From: Paremcibacter congregatus
Lineage (GTDB): Bacteria; Pseudomonadota; Alphaproteobacteria; Sphingomonadales; Emcibacteraceae
Length of the DNA stretch: 64,000 nt
Assembly: GCF_006385135.1 (NCBI RefSeq)
Contig: NZ_CP041025.1
Span: forward strand, 2,387,501-2,451,500
Reading direction: 5' to 3'
Shown: positions 31,325 through 40,047 of the stretch, in pieces
How the letters are laid out: every line of letters starts with the position of its first letter
Numbering within the stretch: position 1 is the first letter of the stretch
Program-made: the position numbers and the translations under genes
Notes under the pieces: model-generated
Database searches by the model: none
What the model was told of the DNA's origin: nothing
The model's input: the letters and a program-made list of their open reading frames with translations, nothing else

Positions 31325-32599
31325 TTAAACGCTGGCAACAGCGCCCGCCTCACCTTTTTTCGTCTTGGTGTAGATATAAAGCGGCTTGGTTGTGCCTTTT
31401 ACAACGTCACCGTTGACCACAACTTCTTCAACCCCTTCAAGGCCGGGCAGCTCAAACATGGTGTCCAGCAGGATATCCTCCATGATAGACCGTAGGCCAC
31501 GGGCTCCGGTTTTACGCAAAATAGCCTTCTTGGCAATTTCCAGAAGCGCATCATCGGTAAAGTTAAGGTCAACTTCTTCCATAGCAAACAAGCGTTGATA
31601 CTGCTTGACCAGGGCATTTTTAGGCCGACTGAGAATTTCCACCAGCGCACCTTCATCAAGATCCATCAGAGTCGCCAGAACCGGTAACCGCCCGACAAAT
31701 TCGGGAATCAGCCCGAAATGCAACAGATCATCAGGCTCAAGATCAGACAGAATCTCACCGATCATCCGGTCATCATCAGGCGCCACATTGGCGCCAAAAC
31801 CGATAGATTTACCTTCGAGACGGTTGGCAATAATTTTATCAAGGCCGGCAAAAGCCCCGCCGCAAATAAACAGGATGTTCGTGGTATCCACCTGCAGGAA
31901 TTCCTGCTGTGGATGTTTGCGACCGCCCTGCGGCGGCACGCTGGCCACGGTGCCTTCCATGATTTTCAGCAGCGCCTGCTGCACCCCTTCCCCGGATACG
32001 TCACGGGTAATAGAGGGATTATCGGATTTACGGCTGATTTTATCGACTTCATCAATATAGACAATGCCGCGCTGGGCCTCCTCCACATTATATTCAGCCG
32101 CCTGAAGCAGTTTCAGGATGATATTTTCTACATCTTCCCCCACATAACCGGCTTCGGTCAGGGTCGTGGCGTCAGCCATCGTGAAGGGGACTTCCAGAAT
32201 ACGCGCCAAGGTTTGCGCCAACAGCGTCTTGCCACAGCCTGTAGGGCCAAGCAAAAGGATGTTGGATTTCGCCAACTCAACATCATCACCCTGCGTGGAA
32301 TGCTGAAGACGTTTGTAATGGTTATGCACGGCAACCGACAGGACCTTCTTGGCCTGGGCCTGCCCAATGACGTAATCATTCAAGGTTTCCAAAATTTCCG
32401 TAGGAGTCGGCACACCATCTCCGGACTTGCCGGCAGATGTTTTGTTCTCTTCACGGATAATGTCCATACATAGCTCAACACATTCATCACAGATAAATAC
32501 GGTTGGCCCGGCAATCAGTTTTTTAACTTCATGCTGGCTCTTGCCGCAGAATGAACAATAGAGTGTATTTTTGCTATCACTAGAACTTGATTTCGTCAT
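31325..32599 (-). CDS. clpX: ATP-dependent Clp protease ATP-binding subunit ClpX
   Basis: A 424-residue AAA+ unfoldase. The N-terminal zinc-binding domain has Cys pairs in YCSFCGKS and [10 protein letters not shown] (about residues 14-41). Walker A is GPTGCGKT, the pore loop is in the [10 protein letters not shown] region, Walker B is [10 protein letters not shown], and the IGF-type loop that docks to ClpP is IGFGAN. It delivers substrates, including cell-cycle regulators in alphaproteobacteria, to ClpP encoded upstream. The 252-bp gap to clpP contains two inverted repeats, so separate control is likely. Confidence 0.98.
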   Translation of the reverse strand: MTKSSSSDSKNTLYCSFCGKSQHEVKKLIAGPTVFICDECVELCMDIIREENKTSAGKSGDGVPTPTEILETLNDYVIGQAQAKKVLSVAVHNHYKRLQHSTQGDDVELAKSNILLLGPTGCGKTLLAQTLARILEVPFTMADATTLTEAGYVGEDVENIILKLLQAAEYNVEEAQRGIVYIDEVDKISRKSDNPSITRDVSGEGVQQALLKIMEGTVASVPPQGGRKHPQQEFLQVDTTNILFICGGAFAGLDKIIANRLEGKSIGFGANVAPDDDRMIGEILSDLEPDDLLHFGLIPEFVGRLPVLATLMDLDEGALVEILSRPKNALVKQYQRLFAMEEVDLNFTDDALLEIAKKAILRKTGARGLRSIMEDILLDTMFELPGLEGVEEVVVNGDVVKGTTKPLYIYTKTKKGEAGAVASV

Positions 32600-32729
32600 A
32601 AGGTATCTATTCCTAAAGGTTCCCTATATGCTACTCCGACTGGCCCCTAAATCTCAATGGGTTTTTTTCCGGTCAGGCATATTTTCTGCAATCTGGTCCA
32701 ATTTGGGAAAAATCGGATCAAATCGCGGC

Positions 32730-32749
32730 ATTCATATGCTCATATGAAT
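32730..32749. repeat. Perfect inverted repeat upstream of clpX
   Basis: ATTCATATG, a 2-base centre, CATATGAAT. The 20-base dyad has short arms and no T tract and lies 131 bp before the clpX start. That suits a protein-binding operator or a small hairpin in the clpP-clpX spacer. No regulator can be named. Confidence 0.6.
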
Positions 32750-32804
32750 ACCCCGAACAGTCACACAACAGTGTTACAAACAACAAGGAAATAATTAATT
32801 AACA

Positions 32805-32834
32805 AACGTGATTAATATAAAAATTAATCACGTT
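32805..32834 (-). other. Stem-loop at the 3' end of clpP
   Basis: A 12-bp perfect stem: AACGTGATTAAT (32805-32816) pairs with ATTAATCACGTT (32823-32834) around a 6-base loop. It is 17 bp after the clpP stop. The base after the stem on the minus strand is T-rich but there is no uninterrupted T run, so it may stabilise or partly terminate the clpP mRNA. Confidence 0.6.
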
Positions 32835-32851
32835 CGCCTAATATTTAAATT

Positions 32852-33490
32852 TTATTTACTGGCGTCCGAACTTTCTGTGGCGACGCGGCTTTCAAAGATT
32901 TCGTCAACCAGACCGAAATCCTTGGCTTCCTGCGGCGACATGAATGTATCCCGCTCCAGCGCGTTCTGAATTTTCTCCAGAGTCTGCCCCGTATGCTTAA
33001 CATAAATATCATTCAGCCGTTCCCGCAAAGACAGGATCTCCCGGGCCTGGATTTCAATATCCGTCGCCTGGCCTTGGGCACCACCAGAAGGCTGATGCAC
33101 CATAATACGGCTGTTGGGAAGCGAATAGCGCAGTCCCGGCTCACCGGCCGCCAGCAACAAAGATCCCATAGAACAGGCCTGTCCGATACAAATCGTTGAA
33201 ACCTTCGGGCGAATATATTGCATGGTATCATAGATCCCCATGCCGGACGTCACGACGCCGCCTGGTGAATTGATATAGAAAGAAATATCTTTCTTTGGGT
33301 TTTCCGCTTCCAGGAACAACAGCTGGGCTGTAATCAATCCGGCGACCTGATCATTTACCTGACCAGTCAGAAAGATAATTCTTTCCTTCAGCAGCCGGGA
33401 AAAAATATCAAAAGAACGTTCCCCACGACTGGTTTGCTCCACAACCATGGGAACCAGTGTATTCATATATGTATCACGTATATCGCTCAT
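32852..33490 (-). CDS. clpP: ATP-dependent Clp protease proteolytic subunit
   Basis: A 212-residue serine protease that forms the tetradecameric Clp chamber. The catalytic Ser is in [14 protein letters not shown], the His in IMVHQPSGG and the Asp in the [11 protein letters not shown] region. I start at the ATG at 33490 ([19 protein letters not shown]) because AGGAAGG stands seven bases upstream and the family begins there; the in-frame extension to 33550 is not conserved in style. It works with ClpX and ClpA. tig ends 91 bp upstream. Confidence 0.98.
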   Translation of the reverse strand: MSDIRDTYMNTLVPMVVEQTSRGERSFDIFSRLLKERIIFLTGQVNDQVAGLITAQLLFLEAENPKKDISFYINSPGGVVTSGMGIYDTMQYIRPKVSTICIGQACSMGSLLLAAGEPGLRYSLPNSRIMVHQPSGGAQGQATDIEIQAREILSLRERLNDIYVKHTGQTLEKIQNALERDTFMSPQEAKDFGLVDEIFESRVATESSDASK

Positions 33491-33581
33491 ATCAGCCTTC
33501 CTGAGTTTAAAGGGGTAACGGACGTTTTTATAATCAACCCCCGTCACCAAATCCTTAATTTAGTCTCCCCCGGCCGAGTTT

Positions 33582-35099
33582 TTATTTTTCAGCCTTGGCT
33601 TTTTTAGGAGCTGCCTTTTTAGCCGCTGGTTTCTTTTCAGCAGCCTTCTTCGCAGGTTCTTTCTTTGGCGCAGCAGCTTTTTTCGCAGCCGGCTTCTTTG
33701 CGGCGGCTTTTTTCGCAGGTTTCTTCTTCGCTGCCTTCTCGGCTGCATCTTCAGATTCTTCTGCTTCAATCGCTGCAACAAGCTCGTCCCGGGTAACATT
33801 CTTATCCGTAACATCAGCCAGTTCAAGAATGAAGTCTACTACTTTTTCTTCGTAAAGCGGGGCGCGAACCTGGGCCATGGCTTGCGGATTCTTCTGATAG
33901 AATTCGAAGACCTGCTTTTCCTGACCTGGGTAACGTTGTGCCTCAGTCGAGATCTGACGGGTCACTTCTTCTTGAGTAACCTGAACATCATTCTTCACGC
34001 CGATTTCGGACAACAGAAGACCCAAACGAACCCGACGGACAGCAATCGCCTGATATTCTTCTTTAACGTCATCTCCTGGCTCTTCGATGTCTTCCGGCTT
34101 GATTTCCGGATTTTCTTCCAATGCCTCACGGTGGAGATCCTGCTTCAGCTGCTGCCAGATCTGGTTGAACTCCAGCTCAACCATACTGGCGGGAACGTCG
34201 AAGGAAACTTCATCTGCCAGCATATCAAGCAGCGCACGTTTCAATTTTGTCCGGGCCAGACCATTGCTTTCCTGCTCGACTTGCTTACGCACGATGTCTT
34301 TCAGGGCGTTCAGATCTTCCAGACCAAATTTCTTGGCCATTTCGTCGTCAATTTCAACATCGGCAGGCTTCTGCACTTCATGAATTTTGACATCAAAGAC
34401 AACATCTTTACCGGCCAGATTGTCCGCGTGGTAATCGGCCGGGAAAGTCACATCAACGGCCTTTTCGTCACCGGCTTTAACGCCAACCAGTTTTTCTTCA
34501 AAACCAGGGATAAAGCTGTTGGAGCCCAGCTCCAGCTGATGACCTTCGGCTGCGCCGCCGTCAAAAGCTTCACCGTCCATTTTCCCGACAAAGTCCATCA
34601 GAACCGCATCACCGGTCTTGGCTTTGTATGTTTTGGCGGCCGCTTTGAAATTCTTCTGCTGAGACGCGATGTTGGTAACCGCTTCCATAACCTGCTCGTC
34701 AGTTGCTTCAACAACCCAACGCTCCAGCTTCAGCTTGGAAAGGTCCGGCAGGTCAAATTCCGGCGTGACTTCAACTTCAATGGAATATTCCAGATCTTTG
34801 CCTTCGTCGAAAGAGATCACTTCGATCTTCGGCTGCATGGCCGGACGGATCTCGTTCTTTTCAAGCGCTTCCTGAGATGTCGCATTGATGGTTTCTTCCA
34901 AAACCTGACCCAGAAGATTCTTGCCGTGCAGTTTTTTCAACAGAGACAAGGGGGCTTTACCGGGGCGAAAGCCGGGCATTTTTACCTGACCCTGGATCTT
35001 TTTGACTTCTGCGTCAACGCGTGCGTCCAGATCGGCTGCGGAAATCACAACCTTATACTCGCGTTTCAAACCTTCTGAATTTGTTTCTGTTACCTGCAT
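33582..35099 (-). CDS. tig: Trigger factor with Lys/Ala-rich C-terminal tail
   Basis: The ribosome-bound chaperone and peptidyl-prolyl isomerase, 505 residues. It has an N-terminal ribosome-binding domain (with GFRPGKAPLSLL, about residues 44-55), an FKBP-type PPIase domain (about 155-240, containing DAVLMDFVGKMDGEAFDGG) and a helical C-terminal domain. From about residue 455 there is a tail made almost only of Lys, Ala and Pro (KKPAKKAAAKKPAAKKAA and similar), resembling histone H1-like tails and absent from E. coli trigger factor (432 residues). The order tig-clpP-clpX-lon is the standard proteobacterial one. Confidence 0.97.
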   Translation of the reverse strand: MQVTETNSEGLKREYKVVISAADLDARVDAEVKKIQGQVKMPGFRPGKAPLSLLKKLHGKNLLGQVLEETINATSQEALEKNEIRPAMQPKIEVISFDEGKDLEYSIEVEVTPEFDLPDLSKLKLERWVVEATDEQVMEAVTNIASQQKNFKAAAKTYKAKTGDAVLMDFVGKMDGEAFDGGAAEGHQLELGSNSFIPGFEEKLVGVKAGDEKAVDVTFPADYHADNLAGKDVVFDVKIHEVQKPADVEIDDEMAKKFGLEDLNALKDIVRKQVEQESNGLARTKLKRALLDMLADEVSFDVPASMVELEFNQIWQQLKQDLHREALEENPEIKPEDIEEPGDDVKEEYQAIAVRRVRLGLLLSEIGVKNDVQVTQEEVTRQISTEAQRYPGQEKQVFEFYQKNPQAMAQVRAPLYEEKVVDFILELADVTDKNVTRDELVAAIEAEESEDAAEKAAKKKPAKKAAAKKPAAKKAAAPKKEPAKKAAEKKPAAKKAAPKKAKAEK

Positions 35100-35193
35100 G
35101 TCACTCTGCTTTTCTTCAGGGGCTCATTCGCCCGTTAATGGATTTCACAACTTCGAAGAGCTTTATACTCTTTTGCCATATTTTCAAGGAAAA

Positions 35194-35278
35194 TGGTGCG
35201 GGTGGAGGGACTTGAACCCCCACGTCATAAGACACTAGAACCTAAATCTAGCGCGTCTACCAATTTCGCCACACCCGC
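35194..35278 (-). tRNA. tRNA-Leu(TAG)
   Basis: A class II tRNA on the minus strand: acceptor GCGGGTG pairs with CACCCGC, the anticodon arm is CTAGA-TTTAGGT-TCTAG, there is a long variable arm (GTGTC...GACGT region), and the T-arm is GGGGGTTCAAGTCCC. The anticodon TAG reads leucine CUN codons. CCA is encoded at 35194-35196. It lies directly upstream of tig. Confidence 0.97.
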
Positions 35279-35448
35279 ATTTTTATGATTGATATGGTCG
35301 AATCTGCATATATGATGGCCTTTATAGTCATTTAATTATAAATTTCCACAGAAAAAACGGCTTTCGTAAAGAAAGCTTCAAAACACGCTTTTCCGTCACC
35401 CCATAGTGGGCCAAACATGTCAACCATAAGAGGATTGTCAACCCCTTG

Positions 35449-36954
35449 TCAGAAATTTGCTGTATGAATCTCTTTCAGGGCCGCGGGAATCTGCCCTTCG
35501 ATTTCCTCTGATATCAAACCGGGGCCAAAAGCCATCGCCGCCCTACTGTGGCACCAAACCGCCGCCGCCGCCGCCTCAAATGCCGGCATGCCCTGCGCCA
35601 TCAGGCCCGTACACAGACCGGCCAGGACATCACCAGAACCCGCCGTCGCCAACCAGGGCGGCGCAATATCATTGATCACCGCCCGCCCATCCGGGGCCGC
35701 AATCACGGTATCCGGGCCTTTCAGCAGGATCACCGACCCGGCGCGCTTCGCCGCCTCCCGGGCGGAAAGCAGTTTGTTATAACCTTCCGTGACTGAACCA
35801 AGATCAGGGAACAACCGGTAAAATTCACCGTCATGCGGGGTCAGTATCGGCATTCGGGATGCCTTTCGGGTCACCTGAAACAATTTATCCGGATCAGGCG
35901 CAAACACCGTTAACCCGTCCGCATCAATAACACAGGCCCGACCAGCACCCACGACATCCAGGACATACCCCCCCGTCCGGTCCGTAACGCCATTTCCCGG
36001 CCCCACACACCAGGCATTGAGCCGCTGGTCCTGAAGCAATTCCTTAATACCTCCCCGCCCTGAAAAAGGCTTGATCATAACAGCCGTCAAATGGGCCGCA
36101 TGAGGTATGATTGCATCTTCCGGACAGGTGATACTAACCAGGCCCGCCCCGATTCTGAGCGCCGCTTTCGCCGCGAGACGCGCGGCCCCACCCTGCGCGG
36201 CCCCACCGCTGATCACCACCCCGTGGCCCCGGCTGTATTTATGACCGGTTGCGGTGTGCCTTGGAAAGCTTTCACGCCACAATGCCGGATCGTTCCGCCA
36301 AGTCCGGGGAGGTATTTCGTTGAGAACCCGGGGCAGGATTCCAATATCGGTGACCTCCAGTTCCCCACAGAGCGCCCGCCCTGGATAAAGTAAATGCCCT
36401 GGCTTGCGCCGGAAAAAGGTCACAGTTGAAGTCGCCTGCAGCGCCACCCCCCGCACCTGCCCGCTGTCGCCATCCACGCCGGAGGGCACATCCACCGCCA
36501 CCAGAGAACATTCGGCGGCATTTATCTGATTTATCAGTTGCGCCACGTCTCCCTCTATAGACCGACACAAGCCCGCACCGAAGATCGCGTCAACAATTAG
36601 CCCATGATCCCGCAACACGGCCGTTCCGATCGGTTGAATTTTGCCGGGGTAACAGGCGGCCATCACGGCCGCATCGCCACGCAAGTTGGAAACCTCCCCC
36701 AACAAGGCCAGGTCAACGCCCCAACCGGCCTGCGCCAGATGACGCGCCACGACAAAACCGTCCCCGCCATTATTTCCGGGGCCGCAAAGCACCAGAACCT
36801 TCTGCGGGCTGTACCGCGCCATGATATGGCGGACAACGGATAGTCCCGCCGCCTCCATCAGGTCATGACCCGCTATGCCATAATCAATCGTGAGTTGATC
36901 CGCCCGGCCCATTTCGGAAACGCTGAGTAAGGCATTGCCCTGTTTATCGTCCAT
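35449..36954 (-). CDS. nnr: Bifunctional NAD(P)H-hydrate epimerase / ADP-dependent hydrate dehydratase
   Basis: A metabolite-repair enzyme of 501 residues that restores damaged NADHX and NADPHX. The N-terminal YjeF epimerase domain (about 1-215) has LVLCGPGNNGGDGFVVARHL (shown in part: GPGNNGGDGFVVARHL). The C-terminal ribokinase-like dehydratase domain has LTPHDGEFYRLFP and ATAGSGDVLAGLCTGLMAQG with its catalytic Asp. I chose the ATG at 36954 (MDDKQGNALLSVSEM), with GGGAG nine bases upstream; longer in-frame starts at 36981 and 37014 exist. It stands alone between tRNA-Leu and a terminator. Confidence 0.95.
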   Translation of the reverse strand: MDDKQGNALLSVSEMGRADQLTIDYGIAGHDLMEAAGLSVVRHIMARYSPQKVLVLCGPGNNGGDGFVVARHLAQAGWGVDLALLGEVSNLRGDAAVMAACYPGKIQPIGTAVLRDHGLIVDAIFGAGLCRSIEGDVAQLINQINAAECSLVAVDVPSGVDGDSGQVRGVALQATSTVTFFRRKPGHLLYPGRALCGELEVTDIGILPRVLNEIPPRTWRNDPALWRESFPRHTATGHKYSRGHGVVISGGAAQGGAARLAAKAALRIGAGLVSITCPEDAIIPHAAHLTAVMIKPFSGRGGIKELLQDQRLNAWCVGPGNGVTDRTGGYVLDVVGAGRACVIDADGLTVFAPDPDKLFQVTRKASRMPILTPHDGEFYRLFPDLGSVTEGYNKLLSAREAAKRAGSVILLKGPDTVIAAPDGRAVINDIAPPWLATAGSGDVLAGLCTGLMAQGMPAFEAAAAAVWCHSRAAMAFGPGLISEEIEGQIPAALKEIHTANF

Positions 36955-37018
36955 AAATGCAATCTCCCTGATGCAGACCATCGAATTATAACGCCCCGTC
37001 CGGTCGCAAGCCACCCAA

Positions 37019-37053
37019 ATAAAAAGGCCCGAACAAAGATTCTGCCCGGGCCT
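37019..37053 (-). terminator. Terminator of the DUF885 gene
   Basis: Stem AGGCCCG (37025-37031) with CGGGCCT (37047-37053) and a 15-base loop, followed on the minus strand by TTTTTATTT. It begins 25 bp after the DUF885 stop, so nnr is a separate unit. Confidence 0.8.
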
Positions 37054-37077
37054 GTATTACATGTCTTTAAATCGCCC

Positions 37078-38937
37078 TTATTTCTGGGAAGCGATCCATT
37101 CGTTGACTTTTTCTTCCAGAATAGCCAACGGCAAAGCACCGTCCCGCAGAACCACTTCATGATATTTCCGAATATCGAATTTATCGCCGAGTTCCGCCTT
37201 GGCATGGGCCCGAAGTTCCAGAATTTTGTTCATACCGATTTTGTAAGCAGTTGCCTGCCCAGGCATGACAATATAGCGTTCAATCGCCTTTACCACATCA
37301 CCATGCGGATTCGGGGTATTGGCGGCAAGATATTCAATGGCCTGTTCACGGGTCCACTTCTTATAATGAATGCCGGTATCAACCACCAGACGACAGGCGC
37401 GCCAGATTTCCATCGCCAGACGCCCGAAATCGGAATAAGGGTCAGAATAAAATCCCATCTCTTTGGGCAGGTATTCAGAATAAAGTCCCCAACCTTCCGT
37501 ATAGGCGGTATAGCCACCGAATTTGCGGAATTTCGGAATATCCTGCAATTCCTGCTGAATGGCCAACTGCATATGATGGCCCGGGATACCTTCATGGTAG
37601 GCCAATGCTTCCATCTGATAGGTAGGCATATCGGTCATTTTGTACAGATTGGCGTAATAAATCCCCGGACGACTGCCGTCAGGCGCCGGACGGTTATAGA
37701 ACGCCTTGCCCGCCGACTTTTCACGGAAAGCCTCTACCTGTTTGACAATAAGGTCCGCCTTGGGCTTGGTGATGAACACCTCATCCAGATGTTCCTTCAT
37801 AATATTGATCAGGTCCGTCGCATCTTTCAGATATGCGGTTTTACCTTCATCGGTTTCCGGATAATAGAATTGCTTGTCCGTACGGGTGAATTCGAAAAAC
37901 TCCTGCAGCGTGCCGTCAAATTTCACCTGCTTCATGATATCGCGCATCTCGTTATGAATGCGCGCCACCTCGTCCAGGCCCAACTGATGGATTTCATCAG
38001 CTGTCATATCCGTACTGGTCATTTGACGCAGACGGTAGGTATAAAATTCTTCCCCATCCGGTAACTTCCAGGCTCCGTCTTCCGTGGTCGCCACCGCTTC
38101 CTGTGCTTCCAGCAAGGTCATCAGACTTTCATAGGCCGGCTTTACAGACGACAGCAACGCCGCCTCGGCCCGCTTTGTCAGCTCTGCCGCCTTGTCGGCA
38201 TCTTCCAGTTTTAGGCCGGTGAGCTTCTTTTTGAAATCAGCCATCAATGTGCTGTCTTCACCCTCGGTGAAAGGAGCCCCTTTCAGGACGTTTCTCGCAT
38301 CATCCATAACATAAGCAAAAACAAACTTCGGCGGCAGAACACCTTTTTCCTGATTGCGTTTCATCATCTCCATACGTTGATCCGCCGTGGCTTGAACCCC
38401 TTCAAGCCGGGAGATATAAGCCTCAAGGTCCTCCACAGAAGTCACACGGTGAAAATTAATCAGAAAAGACGGCAGGCTCGACTGCCAGCCAAACATCTGA
38501 TTCACCGGATACCCGTGATAGCGCCATTTATACCCCTCGATCTGTTCCTTCAATTGACGTTCGGCCAGACGGTAGCTGAGCTTTGTCGCCTCATCCAGTT
38601 TTTCATAGTCAAAATCTTCTTGCAGGGTCTTCAGGTCGGCAATCGTCCGGGCGTGATCCGCAGCAGCTTTTTCTTCCGTACGTTCATCCCATTTCCCATA
38701 ATCCTTTTTCATGCCGAGATATGTCTGGAACTCCGGACTGTCCATCACATCACGCATAAAGGTTTTTTCGAAATGGACGTTCAGCCGTTCTGATTCCGTA
38801 ACCGGCGCAGTTGCCTCAGCAACGGTTGCCCCGGCCTGAGCCGCAGTCTCGCCCTTCTGGCTCGCTTTATCTTCACCGCAGCCGGACAAGGCCAGCAAAG
38901 CAATCACAGCGGTAGTGGTAATTAAGGTCGATTTCAT
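37078..38937 (-). CDS. DUF885 family lipoprotein (probable metallopeptidase)
   Basis: A 619-residue protein of the DUF885 family. The N-terminus MKSTLITTTAVIALLALSGCGED is a lipoprotein signal with lipobox LSGC, so the protein is exported and lipid-anchored. The family motif is AYHEGIPGHHMQLAIQQEL near residue 455, an HEXXPGHH-type sequence resembling zinc peptidase centres. Peptidase activity is an inference from family similarity, and no substrate is known. A low-complexity Ala/Thr/Glu stretch (residues 25-48) follows the lipidated cysteine as a linker. It is monocistronic, with a terminator downstream, and diverges from the S1-domain gene. Confidence 0.9.
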   Translation of the reverse strand: MKSTLITTTAVIALLALSGCGEDKASQKGETAAQAGATVAEATAPVTESERLNVHFEKTFMRDVMDSPEFQTYLGMKKDYGKWDERTEEKAAADHARTIADLKTLQEDFDYEKLDEATKLSYRLAERQLKEQIEGYKWRYHGYPVNQMFGWQSSLPSFLINFHRVTSVEDLEAYISRLEGVQATADQRMEMMKRNQEKGVLPPKFVFAYVMDDARNVLKGAPFTEGEDSTLMADFKKKLTGLKLEDADKAAELTKRAEAALLSSVKPAYESLMTLLEAQEAVATTEDGAWKLPDGEEFYTYRLRQMTSTDMTADEIHQLGLDEVARIHNEMRDIMKQVKFDGTLQEFFEFTRTDKQFYYPETDEGKTAYLKDATDLINIMKEHLDEVFITKPKADLIVKQVEAFREKSAGKAFYNRPAPDGSRPGIYYANLYKMTDMPTYQMEALAYHEGIPGHHMQLAIQQELQDIPKFRKFGGYTAYTEGWGLYSEYLPKEMGFYSDPYSDFGRLAMEIWRACRLVVDTGIHYKKWTREQAIEYLAANTPNPHGDVVKAIERYIVMPGQATAYKIGMNKILELRAHAKAELGDKFDIRKYHEVVLRDGALPLAILEEKVNEWIASQK

Positions 38938-39104
38938 AGATTATCCCTTTAATTTAGTTGATTTTATTGATTTTGACTTCTTCAACTATATAGAATGGTC
39001 TGCCAGAGGCAAGGCTCTTTTGCCCTACAGCATGCTCGACTCTTGCCGCAATTCACTATAGAAGCAGTACAGAATTGACGTAAATTAAAGAATGTGATCC
39101 ACAA

Positions 39105-39956
39105 ATGCTTGAAATAGGCAAAACCCATGTGCTCGAAGTTGTCAAACATGTCGACTTCGGAATCTATCTTGACGGGGGCGATGGCGAAGAAATCCTGCTG
39201 CCGAGCAATTATCTGCCGGAAAATAGCGCCGACTATGCCGTGGGGCAGTCTCTCACTGTTTTTCTTTACCTCGATTCTGAAGATCGCCCCATCGCCACCA
39301 CCGAAGTCCCCTTCGCAGAAGTCGGCGATTGCGCCTTTCTCACCGTGGTTGAAAAGAGCCAGTTCGGCTCCTTCCTCGACTGGGGTCTGATGAAAGATCT
39401 TCTGGTACCCTTCAAGGAACAACGGGTGCCAATGGAAGTCGGGCGCTCCTATGTCGTCTATCTCTACCTGGATGTCACCGGCCGCATCGCAGCGAGTTCC
39501 TACCTCGGGCGTCACCTGAGAGAAGAAAACGACGATGAGTTCGACATCCGCGAAGAAGTCGACCTGTTTGTCGCCAGCCGCAGCGATCTTGGCTACAAGG
39601 CCATTATCAACGGCACCCATCTGGGCCTGATCCACAGCAATGAAATCACCCGCCCGGTGAAAATCGGCGATACCTTCAAAGGTTTCATCGGGGAACCCCG
39701 CGAAGATGGTCGCATCAATTTGACTTTACAGAAACCAAGCCTGGAAATACGGGACGAGCTGTCTGATAAAATTCTGCAGTATCTCAAAGATCATGGCGGC
39801 AGCACCTATCTTACGGACAAAAGCGATCCGGCGGATATCAATGCCGTCTTTCATGTCAGCAAATCAAACTATAAAAAAGCGCTCGGCAAGCTATATAAGG
39901 ACCGTCTGATCACGATCGAAAACAATCGGGTCACCCTGGCTGGCGAAGGTTATTGA
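39105..39956 (+). CDS. S1-domain RNA-binding protein, CvfB/YitL-like
   Basis: A 283-residue cytoplasmic protein of the CvfB family (COG2996). It opens with an S1/OB-like repeat (MLEIGKTHVLEVVKHVDFGIYLDGG), followed by two further S1-like segments (VGDCAFLTVVEKSQFGSFLDWG near residue 70 and IGDTFKGFIGEPREDGRINLTLQ near 185). It ends with a winged-helix domain (residues 220-280; HGGSTYLTDKSDPADINAVF). CvfB homologues bind RNA and affect virulence factor expression in Gram-positive bacteria; the role here is not known. No clear ribosome binding site precedes the ATG. Confidence 0.88.
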   Translation: MLEIGKTHVLEVVKHVDFGIYLDGGDGEEILLPSNYLPENSADYAVGQSLTVFLYLDSEDRPIATTEVPFAEVGDCAFLTVVEKSQFGSFLDWGLMKDLLVPFKEQRVPMEVGRSYVVYLYLDVTGRIAASSYLGRHLREENDDEFDIREEVDLFVASRSDLGYKAIINGTHLGLIHSNEITRPVKIGDTFKGFIGEPREDGRINLTLQKPSLEIRDELSDKILQYLKDHGGSTYLTDKSDPADINAVFHVSKSNYKKALGKLYKDRLITIENNRVTLAGEGY

Positions 39957-39984
39957 TCCTCGCGCAATTGTTATGTTGAAAGGA

Positions 39985-40014
39985 TTGCATTCGTTCTCCA
40001 CCTGAAGCTATACT
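39985..40014 (+). promoter_or_regulatory. Candidate promoter of the subtilase gene
   Basis: TTGCAT (39985-39990), 18 bp, TATACT (40009-40014). It is 34 bp before the start of the subtilase gene. The -10 hexamer is near consensus and the spacing is slightly long. Confidence 0.5.
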
Positions 40015-40047
40015 ATATATAAGTTAGGTTTTAGCTTGGGGTATGTC

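Noticed and set aside
33560-33826. Second minus-strand frame through the trigger factor tail
   Set aside because: It is an alternate reading of the repetitive Lys/Ala codons, made only of Arg, Lys and Leu.
33882-35078. Plus-strand 398-codon frame antisense to tig
   Set aside because: A shadow frame of trigger factor. No start signal and no recognised domain.
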